Part shown: positions 36,666 to 45,336 of the stretch, piece after piece
Numbering within the stretch: the first letter of the stretch is position 1
Layout: each line of letters begins with the position of its first letter
DNA from: Cyanobium sp. T1B-Tous
Lineage (GTDB): Bacteria > Cyanobacteriota > Cyanobacteriia > PCC-6307 > Cyanobiaceae
Direction: 5' to 3'
Assembly: GCF_024345475.1 (NCBI RefSeq)
Contig: NZ_JAGQBE010000006.1
Location: forward strand, 1 to 63,756
DNA length: 63,756 nucleotides
Notes under the pieces: model-generated
Database searches by the model: none
What the model was told of the DNA's origin: nothing
What the model saw: only the letters and a program-made list of their open reading frames with translations
Program-made: the position numbers and the translations under genes

Positions 36666-37475
36666 TCAGCGTCGGCCGTTGACGATCACGGACTGGCCGC
36701 TGCCCGGGGCGGAACCCGGCAGGGCGGGAACCACGGAGGTCTGGCCGTCCCACTTGTCGAGGAAGAGCTTGTAGAGCACCTGGTCGTCGAGGCTGGTGTT
36801 CAGCGTCTCGTAGCGCTTGGCTTCCTGTTCGGCGATCAGAACCTCGGTTTGGGCCCGCAACAGCTGCTGCTCGGCGATCTGCTTCTGCTCGATGGCGGCA
36901 CGGTATTCCTCGGCAATTTGCAGGCCGGTGAGGTCGAGGCCCTGCACGGTGACGTAGTCGAATTTGCGCAGTTCTTCGGCCACCTTCTCCTGCACCAGCT
37001 CGGAGATGGAGTTCCACTCCGTGGCAATCGTGACCAGTTCATATTGCGAGAACACCGATTTGAGGGCCTTCAGCAGGGACGGCTGGATCACCCGTGGATA
37101 GATCTGCTGATCGTCTGTGGCGATGGTTTCGTAGATGCGGCCCGCTTCGGCCGGTTTCATCGCGTACTTCACCGTGGCCGTGGCCTGGATCACCTGCAGA
37201 TCCTTGGTGAGGGTGGAGAACTGCTCCGGTCGCACCTGGGTGCGCACGTCAAACAGGGAGGTGTTCTGCACCAGGGGCGCCTTGATGTTGGCGCCGGGAT
37301 TGCGGGGAACGCCGGTGACTTTGCCGAGGGTGGTGACCACGGCCACGTTGCCGGCTGGAACGATGAATACGGTTTGGCTCAGCAGGATCGCCAGCCCGAC
37401 CACGACGGCAACGATCAGGCTGAGGGCGGCTCCCGGCCCCTCTGGACTGGCGGTGGAGCGAAGGGGCGACTGCAT
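36666..37475 (-). CDS. SPFH/prohibitin-family membrane protein
   Basis: A 269-residue protein with one N-terminal transmembrane helix (about 18-38, AALSLIVAVVVGLAILL) followed by an SPFH (band 7) domain and a coiled-coil region (about 175-230, EEYRAAIEQKQIAEQQ). Such proteins form large rings in the membrane and can regulate proteases. ATG 37475 is preferred to an upstream start at 37526 that would overlap the racemase gene. Related to cyanobacterial prohibitin-type proteins. Confidence 0.88.
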   Translation of the reverse strand: MQSPLRSTASPEGPGAALSLIVAVVVGLAILLSQTVFIVPAGNVAVVTTLGKVTGVPRNPGANIKAPLVQNTSLFDVRTQVRPEQFSTLTKDLQVIQATATVKYAMKPAEAGRIYETIATDDQQIYPRVIQPSLLKALKSVFSQYELVTIATEWNSISELVQEKVAEELRKFDYVTVQGLDLTGLQIAEEYRAAIEQKQIAEQQLLRAQTEVLIAEQEAKRYETLNTSLDDQVLYKLFLDKWDGQTSVVPALPGSAPGSGQSVIVNGRR

Positions 37476-37501
37476 CGGGGAACCCGGTCCAATCGTCAAC
37501 C

Positions 37502-38584
37502 CTAGGAACGGTCGTGGATCAAACAACGGCTCACAAAGGGTGACGTCATCGCGCGCAGCAGGGCGCTGTAGCTCAAGCCAAAGCGCAGTTCATCGCCCAC
37601 CTGGGGTGGCGTGCCGCAGGATCCGATCACGAGGTGGTCACTGGAGGCCCCCCGGATTACCACCCCCTCAGGCGGGCTCAGTCCTGCCGGGTCCACATCC
37701 TGTTCGCCGACGGCCACCAGGGCTCTCAGTTCGCCGGCGTGTGCTCCTGGCGCCTGGGGACGAGCCCTCTGGCTTGAGAAGCTCGTGCGGCGACGCTGCC
37801 CCCAGGGGTGGCTGGGTTTGGTCTTGGCCTCGATCACCTCCGTCACCAGGGTGATGGCATCGGTGTGCAGCCCGGGGATGGCCGTGCCTCCAAGGGGCTC
37901 CCGGCCCAGCAGCAGGGCCTCCCCCAGGCGCAGATGGTTGACCCGGCCCGGCTCACCCCCCGCGGCCAACCAGGGAAGGTTGGCGGAATTTCCCCCGGAG
38001 CACCAGGGCAGATGCACCAAGAAGCGGCGCTCCAGGGCTGTGGCCAGGCGGGAGAGCTCCGCCATGTTGCTCGCATCGGGGGCCACGCCGTGTTGGCAGC
38101 CCAGGTTGGTGCCGATTCCCATCAGTTTCAGGTTGGGAAGGGCCAGCGTCAACTGGGCCACGGCCTCCAGATCGGCAGCCAGGATTCCCTCCCGCAGATC
38201 CCCGAGTTCCACCATCAACACAACCCCATGGCGCACCCCCTGGCGTGCAGCCGTTCGGGCCAGGGCCTCCAGCACCACCGGTTCGCTGTTGCAGCTGATC
38301 GCCGCGTGGGCCACCACCCGCTCCACCTGGCTGAGCATGGGTGCCCGAATCAGCAGCATCGGCACCGTCACGCCGCTGGCGGCCAAGGCTTCGATGGACT
38401 CGATGCGGGATTCCCCGATCGAGCCGATTCCTGCGGCCACCCAGGTCCGCACGATGTCGGTGTCGCCCAGGGTGGCCTTGCTCACCCCCGTTACCTCGAT
38501 CCCCTGCTGGCCGAGGCGCTCCACCAGGACTTGGGCGTTGTGCCGCAGCCGCTCGAGATGAATCTCGAGGCGCGGTGCGCTCAA
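37502..38584 (-). CDS. Alanine racemase-like PLP enzyme (ornithine racemase type)
   Basis: A 360-residue fold-type III PLP enzyme with the barrel of the alanine-racemase N-terminal family. The PLP lysine is probably in VSKATLGD (about residue 36). The pattern resembles ornithine or other basic amino-acid racemases (Orr) rather than Alr. A low-complexity basic insert (about 260-285) interrupts the C-terminal region. It starts with TTG, overlapping the DUF1611 stop by 4 bp (TTGA). The substrate is not known. Confidence 0.78.
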   Translation of the reverse strand: MSAPRLEIHLERLRHNAQVLVERLGQQGIEVTGVSKATLGDTDIVRTWVAAGIGSIGESRIESIEALAASGVTVPMLLIRAPMLSQVERVVAHAAISCNSEPVVLEALARTAARQGVRHGVVLMVELGDLREGILAADLEAVAQLTLALPNLKLMGIGTNLGCQHGVAPDASNMAELSRLATALERRFLVHLPWCSGGNSANLPWLAAGGEPGRVNHLRLGEALLLGREPLGGTAIPGLHTDAITLVTEVIEAKTKPSHPWGQRRRTSFSSQRARPQAPGAHAGELRALVAVGEQDVDPAGLSPPEGVVIRGASSDHLVIGSCGTPPQVGDELRFGLSYSALLRAMTSPFVSRCLIHDRS

Positions 38585-39723
38585 GCCACACCGCGTCGTT
38601 GGCCGCTGAGTTCGGGAAAGGCTCGCAGCACCATGGTCACCAGGCGGGAGGCCGGTCGGCTGACCGCATCGGTGACGGGGATGGCGAGCTCTGCCTCATA
38701 GAGCGCGATGGCGGCGGTCAGTTCGGCGTCATCCATTCCCTCATGGTTGATCGTCAAGCCGATCACCCGGGTGGGGGCGAAGGCCTCGATCAGGCGGATC
38801 TCACTGGTGGGGGTGGGCATGGCAACAAAGGGGAAATCACTCAGATTCCGCCGGGCGGGGGCGTGTTGGAGGATCACCGCCTGGGGCTGGCTGCCGCGCA
38901 GGATGAAGGCCGAGGAGAGGTAGGCGGGATGGCTGAGCGCCCCCTGCCCCTCAATCACGATCACGGCCGGATGCTGGCTCTCGAACGCCTCCACCACCGC
39001 TCCCTCGACCGCTCCGGAGCAGAACTGGGAGGGGATGGCATCGAGGGGGATGCCGAAGCGTCCACCCTGGATCAGGCCGGTCTGACCGGTGTTCACCAGC
39101 ACGGCGTGGATGCCATGGTCCTGGAGGGCCTTCACCAGCAGGGTGGCCGTGGTGCGTTTGCCGATCGCTCCATCGGTGCCGAGCACGGCGATGCGCAGGC
39201 AGTTCGCCCTGGCAATCGATCCATCAAACAGCCGTAAATCCTTCAAGGCAGCGGGACGACGGACGTCCCGGATCCACACCTGCTGTCGTTGGGCCACTGC
39301 CGCGAACTCGGCGTCGTCGCCGAGAAATTCGCGCATGCCACTCACTAGGTTGAGCCCTGAGGCCATCGCCTCCAGCAGGGCCTGGCGGTCTTCAGGGCGG
39401 AACAGACCGTTGGCTGGAGCCATCCCGTAGATGAAGGTGTCGGCGCGCACTCCGGCCAGGGCCAGGGCGGCCGCCAGATCGGTCACGATCGGAATGCCAT
39501 TGGCAACCCCATCGAGCACCATCCCCGCATCCAGGCCCGCACTGTGGCTATCCACCACGGCACGGATCTCAAAGGCATCGCAGTGACGCACCAGCCCGTG
39601 GGCGGTTTTGCCATCGAGTCCGCTGAAATGCCCTTCGCAGTGAACGATCGCAACCCGGCGCTGGACTGTGGACAGCCGACTGAGTGCCGGGGACAGGTCA
39701 GAGACCTGCGTTGAAAATGTCAA
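38581..39723 (-). CDS. DUF1611 family protein (DgcN-like)
   Basis: A protein of about 380 residues with an N-terminal Rossmann-like region (RVAIVHCEGH, DSHSAGLDAG) and a C-terminal P-loop GTDGAIGKRTT, the layout of DUF1611. The characterised member DgcN is a D-amino-acid N-acetyltransferase in D-glutamate catabolism. No ATG lies near the N-terminus: TTG 39723 has a GAGG 11 bp upstream, and TTG 39750 is the alternative. It is coupled to the racemase gene, suggesting joint D-amino-acid metabolism. Confidence 0.78.
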   Translation of the reverse strand: MTFSTQVSDLSPALSRLSTVQRRVAIVHCEGHFSGLDGKTAHGLVRHCDAFEIRAVVDSHSAGLDAGMVLDGVANGIPIVTDLAAALALAGVRADTFIYGMAPANGLFRPEDRQALLEAMASGLNLVSGMREFLGDDAEFAAVAQRQQVWIRDVRRPAALKDLRLFDGSIARANCLRIAVLGTDGAIGKRTTATLLVKALQDHGIHAVLVNTGQTGLIQGGRFGIPLDAIPSQFCSGAVEGAVVEAFESQHPAVIVIEGQGALSHPAYLSSAFILRGSQPQAVILQHAPARRNLSDFPFVAMPTPTSEIRLIEAFAPTRVIGLTINHEGMDDAELTAAIALYEAELAIPVTDAVSRPASRLVTMVLRAFPELSGQRRGVA

Positions 39724-39802
39724 AGAGGCCAGACCTCGTCGGCCGCGCAACGTTGGACGGCGCAGACGTCAGAAGCACAGAGGTGGCCGCTGAATGGCGT
39801 GG

Positions 39803-40828
39803 TTAATCCATGCTAGGTGGCATATCTGGATCGAGGGGATCGGCCAGCAGCTCGGCGATCTGGTTGTGGCCGTTGCCCTGGGCCAGAAACAGGGCCCGCT
39901 CCGCCCGCAACAGCAGATCGTGAATGCCGGCATCCCCTGGTGCCAGGAGGGTGAGCCCCCCGCTGATGTGGAGCCGGTGGCCACTGCCCCTGAACACGCC
40001 ACCCAGCTCGGCGATGCCGCAGCGAATCGCTTCAGCCCGCTCCATGGCCCCTTCCGCGTTGGCATCCACCATCAACAGGGCGAACTCCTGGTCGCCGATC
40101 TGGCCGATCAGGTCTTTGGGACAGAGCTGGGAGCGGAGCAGCTCGGCCACATCCTGGAGGGCCCGGTCCGAGGCTTCCTGCCCCCATCGGTTTCGGATCT
40201 GGCTGAAGTGGTCGATCTCGATCGCCAGGAGTGCCAGGTTGGCGCTGGCCGTCCGAGCGCGCTCCAGCTCCGGCTTCGCCTGCTCCAGGAAGCTGATCCG
40301 GTTGGCGAACCCGGTGATCGGCTGGACCGTGGCCAGGCGGCGGAGTTCGAGTTCGCGCAGCACCAGCTGGGCCAGGTCTTCGAGCAGTTTCACCTGGTTG
40401 GCACTGAAATGCCTTGGCAGTCGATCGATCACACAGAGCGTGCCGAGGTTGTGGCCCTCCCGGCTCTGCAGGGGTGTACCGGCGTAAAAACAGACCTTGG
40501 GGTCGCCGGTGACCAGGGGATTGGTGCAGAAGCGGGGGTCCTGCCGCGCATCGGGCACCACCAGGGTTTCGTCACTGGCAATGGCATGGGCGCAGAAAGC
40601 CATCTCCCGTGGCGTTTCCGTGGCCTCGAGGCCATGGCGGGCGAGGAACCACTGCCGATCGCGATCCACCAGGGAAATCAGGGCGATCGGGGTCTCCAAC
40701 ACGGTGGAGGCCAGCTGGACCAGCCGGCTGAAGTGCTCATCCTCCGGTTGATCGAGCACGCCCTGACGCTCCAGGTCACGCTGGCGCTGGACCTCGTTCG
40801 GCAGGATCGGATAGTCGGGGTACGGCAC
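39803..40828 (-). CDS. GAF-GGDEF protein with degenerate GGDEF motif
   Basis: A 341-residue signalling protein. The GAF domain (about 20-165) has the typical FCAHAI and GTLCVID strands. The GGDEF domain follows (about 175-330), but the active loop reads GDQEF where GGDEF is expected. Cyclase activity is uncertain; it may bind GTP or act as a regulator. It is cytosolic. Together with the HD-GYP protein it points to cyclic-di-GMP signalling. Confidence 0.88.
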   Translation of the reverse strand: MPYPDYPILPNEVQRQRDLERQGVLDQPEDEHFSRLVQLASTVLETPIALISLVDRDRQWFLARHGLEATETPREMAFCAHAIASDETLVVPDARQDPRFCTNPLVTGDPKVCFYAGTPLQSREGHNLGTLCVIDRLPRHFSANQVKLLEDLAQLVLRELELRRLATVQPITGFANRISFLEQAKPELERARTASANLALLAIEIDHFSQIRNRWGQEASDRALQDVAELLRSQLCPKDLIGQIGDQEFALLMVDANAEGAMERAEAIRCGIAELGGVFRGSGHRLHISGGLTLLAPGDAGIHDLLLRAERALFLAQGNGHNQIAELLADPLDPDMPPSMD

Positions 40829-40918
40829 TGAGGCATCCCGATGATCTCCAGCCTAGGAACGCCCTGGTGCTGCGTCTCGGCGGCGCCATGATTCGATCAC
40901 GACCTGCGCCAGGCCACC

Positions 40919-41251
40919 ATGAGCCTCTCCAAGGAAACCTGCATCCCCTGCCGGGATGGGGCACCCACCCTCAGCGCTGCCGAGCTGGCCGCCCTGTTGC
41001 CTGAATTGCCGGGTTGGGAAGTGGTTGGCGGCCACCACCTGCGCAAGGCTTGGACCTTCCCCGACTTTCAGCAGGCCCTGGATTGGCTGAACGGGGCTGG
41101 GGCCATCTGTGAGGCCGAGGGCCACCATGCGGAGTTCAGCTTGGGCTGGGGCCATGCCGAGGCCGTGATCTACACCCACAAGGTGGATGGACTCACCCGC
41201 GCCGATGCGGTTTTGGCGGCCAAGTTTGATGGGCTTCCGGCTGGGGGCTAG
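40919..41251 (+). CDS. Pterin-4a-carbinolamine dehydratase
   Basis: A 110-residue PCD/DCoH family protein that dehydrates 4a-hydroxytetrahydropterin. The EGHHAEFSLGWGHAEAVIYTHKVDGLT region contains the catalytic histidines. Cyanobacterial homologues are common even without phenylalanine hydroxylase, and some affect photosynthesis or molybdopterin. It is divergent from the GAF-GGDEF gene. Confidence 0.92.
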   Translation: MSLSKETCIPCRDGAPTLSAAELAALLPELPGWEVVGGHHLRKAWTFPDFQQALDWLNGAGAICEAEGHHAEFSLGWGHAEAVIYTHKVDGLTRADAVLAAKFDGLPAGG

Positions 41252-41253
41252 GC

Positions 41254-42114
41254 CTACCCCGTTGCCAGGGTCCTGACCCGGTAGCGCGTTTCCAACAGGC
41301 AGCTGGCTCCAGGGTCCAGCTCCAGCTTGTGGTCGCCGCTGATCAGGGCCTGGCGCGGTCCGCTCCAGGGCTCCAGGCACACCATGCGGCGGGGTGGTTC
41401 GGTCCAGATCACCGCCAGGTCCATCGGCGCACTCAACTCAAGCTCCAGGCTGATGCCGGCCTCCGGGTCCACCAGCCGCACATGGCCCTCCGGTCGCACC
41501 AGCAGGTCTACGCCGTCATTGAGCCTGGCCATCTGGGAGGCCGTGGAGGTCTCCGCCATGGAGAGGTGATTGAGGCACTGATCCGGCAGGCCTTCGAACC
41601 GGGCGGAGTTGAGGTTGGTGAGGTTGAAGTAAGGGTGCAAGCCGAAGCTGAAGGGCATGGGATCGGCGCTCCGGTTGTGCACGGTGGTGCGGATCCCCAG
41701 GGCCCCCGCTTCCAGGCGCAGTTCCATGCGCAGCAGGAAGGCGAAGGGGTAGGCGGCCCGACTGGTTGGGTCGTCGTTGAGTTCCAGGGCGATTCCCTGG
41801 CCGTCGTCCAAGGCGCTCAGCTGCCAGGGCATCTGGCGGGCAAAGCCGTGCTGCCCCAGGTTGAAGTTGCCCTGGGGGAGCGGCAGGGTGTTGTTCGGCA
41901 GGCCCCCGCAGATTGGGAACAGCACCGGCACCCCTCCCCGGACTGACTGGGCCGGGTCGAGGAAGCGCTCGAGGTCGAGGTAGAGGATCTCCCGCCCATC
42001 ACAACGCCAGCCGGTCACCAGTCCGCCACGCTCGGGAACGACCCGCAGCTGGTCTCCCTCAGCGTTGCTGAATTCCCAGTGGGGGTAGGGAGTGGAGCGA
42101 TAGTCCAGCGTCAT
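41254..42114 (-). CDS. Aldose 1-epimerase / hexose-6-phosphate mutarotase family protein
   Basis: A 286-residue beta-sandwich sugar mutarotase. It has GGVPVLFPICGGLPNN and the histidine motif FGLHPYFN, typical of the galactose-mutarotase fold. The GNFNLGQHGFAR segment supplies the second active-site histidine. The substrate is probably glucose-6-phosphate or a related sugar. It converges with the carbinolamine dehydratase with a 2-bp gap. Confidence 0.88.
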   Translation of the reverse strand: MTLDYRSTPYPHWEFSNAEGDQLRVVPERGGLVTGWRCDGREILYLDLERFLDPAQSVRGGVPVLFPICGGLPNNTLPLPQGNFNLGQHGFARQMPWQLSALDDGQGIALELNDDPTSRAAYPFAFLLRMELRLEAGALGIRTTVHNRSADPMPFSFGLHPYFNLTNLNSARFEGLPDQCLNHLSMAETSTASQMARLNDGVDLLVRPEGHVRLVDPEAGISLELELSAPMDLAVIWTEPPRRMVCLEPWSGPRQALISGDHKLELDPGASCLLETRYRVRTLATG

Positions 42115-42260
42115 CAGCCGCAGGCAGGGGTGCGGGAATTTAGGCCGTGTTCCTCGCGAAAGGCCCGAACGCCTTCACACAATCTTCCATTGAAAACCTG
42201 GTGCCGCTGTCTCGGCCACAGCGGCTTTCTCCATAGGGTTCGCAAAACCGACGTCCCACC

Positions 42261-42449
42261 ATGTCAGCTCCGGAGGAAAGTCATCCCAACGCAGCGATTG
42301 GTTCGGAGATGTTCGAGCCCCGCAGCCTGGAATGGCAGGACAACGGTGAACTGGCCGCCACCGAGGTGTTTGAGCTGGTGAAACGTCTGCGGGCGGTTGA
42401 AACCGGGGAGCACGTCAACGAGCTCTGGAGACTGAGCCAGAAGGCCTGA
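42261..42449 (+). CDS. Small conserved hypothetical protein (62 aa)
   Basis: A 62-residue soluble acidic protein with a predicted C-terminal helix (ATEVFELVKRLRAVETGEHV). No known domain. The upstream 146 bp, shared with the divergent mutarotase gene, holds an 8-bp hairpin at 42203-42225. Function unknown. Confidence 0.5.
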   Translation: MSAPEESHPNAAIGSEMFEPRSLEWQDNGELAATEVFELVKRLRAVETGEHVNELWRLSQKA

Positions 42450-42518
42450 ACGCCCTTGCCGTTGGGCGCGGCCTCGGTTTGATGGCGTCAGGCCCACGCC
42501 CCTTTGGCCCCATTCGCC

Positions 42519-42740
42519 ATGACCAATGCTCCAGCGATGCCTGAAAGTCCTGCCATGGCGGAATGGCGGCATCGGGGCTGCAGCGTGCGGCTGATCCGCC
42601 GTTGTGCCGCCGCCGAGGCCTACCGGATCCACCACTGCAGTGGGGTGCCCATGGGCACGGCCGCCAGCCTGGAGGAGGCCCGCAGCCTGATTGATGAGCA
42701 CGTTGAGCTGTTGCGTCAGCGGCTGGTTGCCGCGGCCTGA
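42519..42740 (+). CDS. Small conserved hypothetical protein (73 aa)
   Basis: A 73-residue protein with three cysteines and a beta-then-helix arrangement (CSVRLIRRCAAAEAYRIHHC, then SLEEARSLIDEHVELLRQR). No domain name is recognised. It follows the 62-aa gene by 69 bp and converges with the transglycosylase gene. Confidence 0.5.
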   Translation: MTNAPAMPESPAMAEWRHRGCSVRLIRRCAAAEAYRIHHCSGVPMGTAASLEEARSLIDEHVELLRQRLVAAA

Positions 42741-42807
42741 ATTGGTGCGATTGGCCCGATCCGATTGATCCGGCGGGTTCGGCCCCTTGGAGTAGGGCTT
42801 GGGGCGC

Positions 42808-43749
42808 TCAGGGTTGGCTTGGGCGACTGGCCGGCATGCGGTCCAGATAGGTGTTGACGGCAAGGGGTTGGGTTTGGTGATATCCCTGTGGCAGCCATAG
42901 GTCGCCAGCACTGGTGGTGATGTGAATCTCCCAGTGGTAGAGCCCCCGATAGGCACGGGGATCCTCTTTCAGCAGCTGGGCGTACTGCAGCACCGCTTCG
43001 CCGTAATGCCAGCTGTTGTTGTAGCCCCAGAGCCCGCGGCGGATGTCCCGCAGGCCGCCCCGCCGCACCAGATACCGAGCTGCAGCAGCGATGGCATCCT
43101 GGGGGGCACGGATGTCGCCCTGGCCGATGCCAGGTTCGGCCCAGGTGGTGGGAAGGAACTGCATCGGTCCCTGGGCGTTGGCAACGGAGATGCCATCGAT
43201 TCGGCCCATCCCCGTTTCCACGAGATTCACGGCGGCCAGCACCTCCCAGGGGATTCCGGTGGCGGCGGCGGCCTTGCGGTAATGGCGCAGCAGAAGCTCG
43301 GCCGGCTCCGGGGCAATGATCCGCCAGGCAGGCACCGCACTGATCGGTCGGCCCCGATGCATGGCCAGAAAGGCCCGTCGTGCGGCCAGGTGCCGGTCGA
43401 AGACCCTGCGCCACTGTTCTGGCAAAGACGCCCGCACCTGGCGGGCGAGCTCGGGGTGGCGGCTGAGCCGGCGATAGATCACCTGTTGCTGATGCCCGAG
43501 CTGGGGCAGCAGCGGCTCGGGGGTGTCGCTCGCCCTGAGCGCTGATTCCACCTCGCTCAGCAGGCGGGCGATGGCGGCGGCGGTGGTTGGGACCAGGGGG
43601 TAGTGCCGGCCATCAGCACTGCGGGGGAGCTGCGGCTGGGGGAGGGGCGCCCGGACATCCGTGGCCAGACATCCGGTTCCGCAGAGCAGCAGGGCCCCCC
43701 AGGCGAGCAGGGCAAGGCTGGTGGTGCGCAGGCTGGCCGGGATCACCAT
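42808..43749 (-). CDS. Lytic murein transglycosylase (SLT type)
   Basis: A 313-residue periplasmic enzyme with a hydrophobic N-terminal signal (residues 10-27) ending in a cysteine context that is a weak lipobox. The SLT domain has catalytic Glu178 in NLVETGMG, then GPMQFLPTTW, and a later LWGYNNSWHYGEAV. It cleaves the MurNAc-GlcNAc bond, forming anhydro-MurNAc, and thus could feed MurQ-linked recycling. It is preceded by a tiny membrane-protein gene 3 bp away. Confidence 0.88.
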   Translation of the reverse strand: MVIPASLRTTSLALLAWGALLLCGTGCLATDVRAPLPQPQLPRSADGRHYPLVPTTAAAIARLLSEVESALRASDTPEPLLPQLGHQQQVIYRRLSRHPELARQVRASLPEQWRRVFDRHLAARRAFLAMHRGRPISAVPAWRIIAPEPAELLLRHYRKAAAATGIPWEVLAAVNLVETGMGRIDGISVANAQGPMQFLPTTWAEPGIGQGDIRAPQDAIAAAARYLVRRGGLRDIRRGLWGYNNSWHYGEAVLQYAQLLKEDPRAYRGLYHWEIHITTSAGDLWLPQGYHQTQPLAVNTYLDRMPASRPSQP

Positions 43750-43752
43750 GGC

Positions 43753-43908
43753 TCAAGGCCCAACGCTCACCAGCCGGCGGCGTTGCAGTTCCAGCTGGAA
43801 GGCATGGCTGAGGGCATCCCCCCTCCGCCACCGTTGGATCCCCTGCCAGAGGGACTGCAACCGCCAGCCCAGCCAGAGCAGGCACAGCACCAGTCCCAGC
43901 CAACGCAT
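43753..43908 (-). CDS. Small single-helix membrane protein (51 aa)
   Basis: A short reading frame beginning MRWLGLVLCLLWLGWRL and ending RRRLVSVGP. The N-terminus is one transmembrane helix rich in Leu and Trp; the C-terminus is basic and cytoplasmic. Its stop lies 3 bp before the ATG of the transglycosylase gene on the same strand, and AAGG precedes its ATG. The layout suggests a translationally linked small partner. No family is recognised. Confidence 0.5.
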   Translation of the reverse strand: MRWLGLVLCLLWLGWRLQSLWQGIQRWRRGDALSHAFQLELQRRRLVSVGP

Positions 43909-44212
43909 GGTTCAGCCTTGCAATCCATCCGGTTTAAGGATGAATTCCTGCTCTGGCGAGGGGCGGCCCAGCCACTGACACAGATCTGCAGGAAGCGTTT
44001 CCCAGCCCACGGAGCATGGTTTGCTCCCGCTGACAGCGGAATGGCCGCATGGTCTTCCCTCTCTCGTCCTGGCCTCACAGGGCTCTCCCCGTTCGTTGTG
44101 GGCAACCTCGGGCGGTCCGATCCCCGCGGGACGTGGCGATCCCCTGACAGAACCCGAAATCCTGGACTGAGAACGACAGGATTGCTCCAGTTTTTACCGG
44201 AAAGCTTTCGTC
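43909..44212 (+). other. Non-coding interval between divergent genes
   Basis: About 300 bp between the small membrane-protein gene (minus) and the DUF4912 gene (plus). It should hold promoters for both. No tRNA, strong hairpin, tandem repeat or conserved regulatory box was recognised. The last 40 bp before 44213 are AT-richer (CCAGTTTTTACCGGAAAG), fitting a promoter and leader for the DUF4912 gene. Confidence 0.5.
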
Positions 44213-45319
44213 ATGACCACGTCAGGTTTTCCGATGTCGGACGAGGGGAACACCAACGACCTGACGCTGCGTCAGCTGCGGGAACTGGCCAGCAACCTCG
44301 GGATCGGCCGCTACAGCCGCATGCTCAAGGACCAATTGGTCCGCGCGATCGATCGCCAATCCGATGCTGCCCCCGAGTCGGTAGAGCAGTCCACTGACCT
44401 GCGGGCGCTGGAAGCGGAGATGCTCCCGGCCCCCCGACCCTCGGCCCAGACCTCGGTGGTGTTCCTGCCCCGCGATCCCCAGTGGGCCTATGTGTTCTGG
44501 GAGCTGTCCGATGCCGATCGGCGCCAGGCGATGGCTGATGGGGCCAGCCAATTGGTGCTGCGGGTGGCCGACGTGACGGGTCTCGGTGGCGGAGCGGCCC
44601 ACCAGCACACCATGCAGGAAGTGGTGGTCAACAGCCACGCCACAGAGTGGTACCTCCCCGTTCCCCTCAGCGACCGTGACTACCGCGTCGAGCTGGGCTA
44701 TCGGCTTGGTGCCGGCGGCTGGCGCTCCCTGGCTTTCTCGGCCGTGGCTCGGGTTCCGGCCCTGCACCCCAGTGAGCAGATCCTCGACCAGTTCGTTCCC
44801 TTCTCCCTGGAAGCACCGGCTGCCGCGGCGGCGGCGGTCGCGGCCGTCCCCCAAGCTGCTCCCGGCATCCACGAGCGGGTTTACCAGGCCGCCACGTCCA
44901 CCTTCCGTGCCGTTGGACGCGGTTCCGAGGCCTTCCATGAAGTGGACGCTTCCGGTGACCATTCCCACGGCCTGAATGCTTCAGGCGTGGGCCTTTGGGC
45001 CAGCGGCCGCCAGGAATCCGGTGTCGGTGGCGTGGCCTCCCGCCAGCGTTCCTTCTGGCTGGTGGCTGATGCGGAGCTGATCGTGTATGGCGCCACCGAC
45101 CCGGCGGCCACCCTGCGCATTGGGGACGAGGTGGTGCCCCTGGCCGAGGACGGCACCTTCCGCCTGCAAGTGCCGTTCCGCGATGGTCAACAGCTGTATC
45201 CGATCACGGCTGTGGCCGCCGATGGGGAGCAGCGCCGCCACATCACCCTCGAATTTGCCCGCACCACCCCTGATGCCCATGTCAACAGTGCCGAGGAGGC
45301 CGTAGCCGAGTGGTTCTGA
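44213..45319 (+). CDS. DUF4912 domain protein with SAP/Rho-N-like N-terminus
   Basis: A 368-residue cyanobacterial protein. Residues 14-47 (LTLRQLRELASNLGIGRYSRMLKDQLVRAI) form a SAP or Rho-N-like helix-extended-loop-helix often linked with nucleic-acid binding. The DUF4912 domain (about 80-190) contains the DPQWAYVFWEL motif. A low-complexity Ala linker and a C-terminal beta domain follow. It ends 17 bp from the convergent leuS stop. Function unknown. Confidence 0.82.
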   Translation: MTTSGFPMSDEGNTNDLTLRQLRELASNLGIGRYSRMLKDQLVRAIDRQSDAAPESVEQSTDLRALEAEMLPAPRPSAQTSVVFLPRDPQWAYVFWELSDADRRQAMADGASQLVLRVADVTGLGGGAAHQHTMQEVVVNSHATEWYLPVPLSDRDYRVELGYRLGAGGWRSLAFSAVARVPALHPSEQILDQFVPFSLEAPAAAAAAVAAVPQAAPGIHERVYQAATSTFRAVGRGSEAFHEVDASGDHSHGLNASGVGLWASGRQESGVGGVASRQRSFWLVADAELIVYGATDPAATLRIGDEVVPLAEDGTFRLQVPFRDGQQLYPITAVAADGEQRRHITLEFARTTPDAHVNSAEEAVAEWF

Positions 45320-45336
45320 GGGGGCCTCGGCTCCCT

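Noticed and set aside
42203-42230. 8-bp hairpin GCCGCTGT/ACAGCGGC considered as a terminator
   Set aside because: The following T run is short (TTTCT), and no plus-strand gene lies upstream that would need it; it could be a leader structure of the 62-aa gene, but there is no further support.
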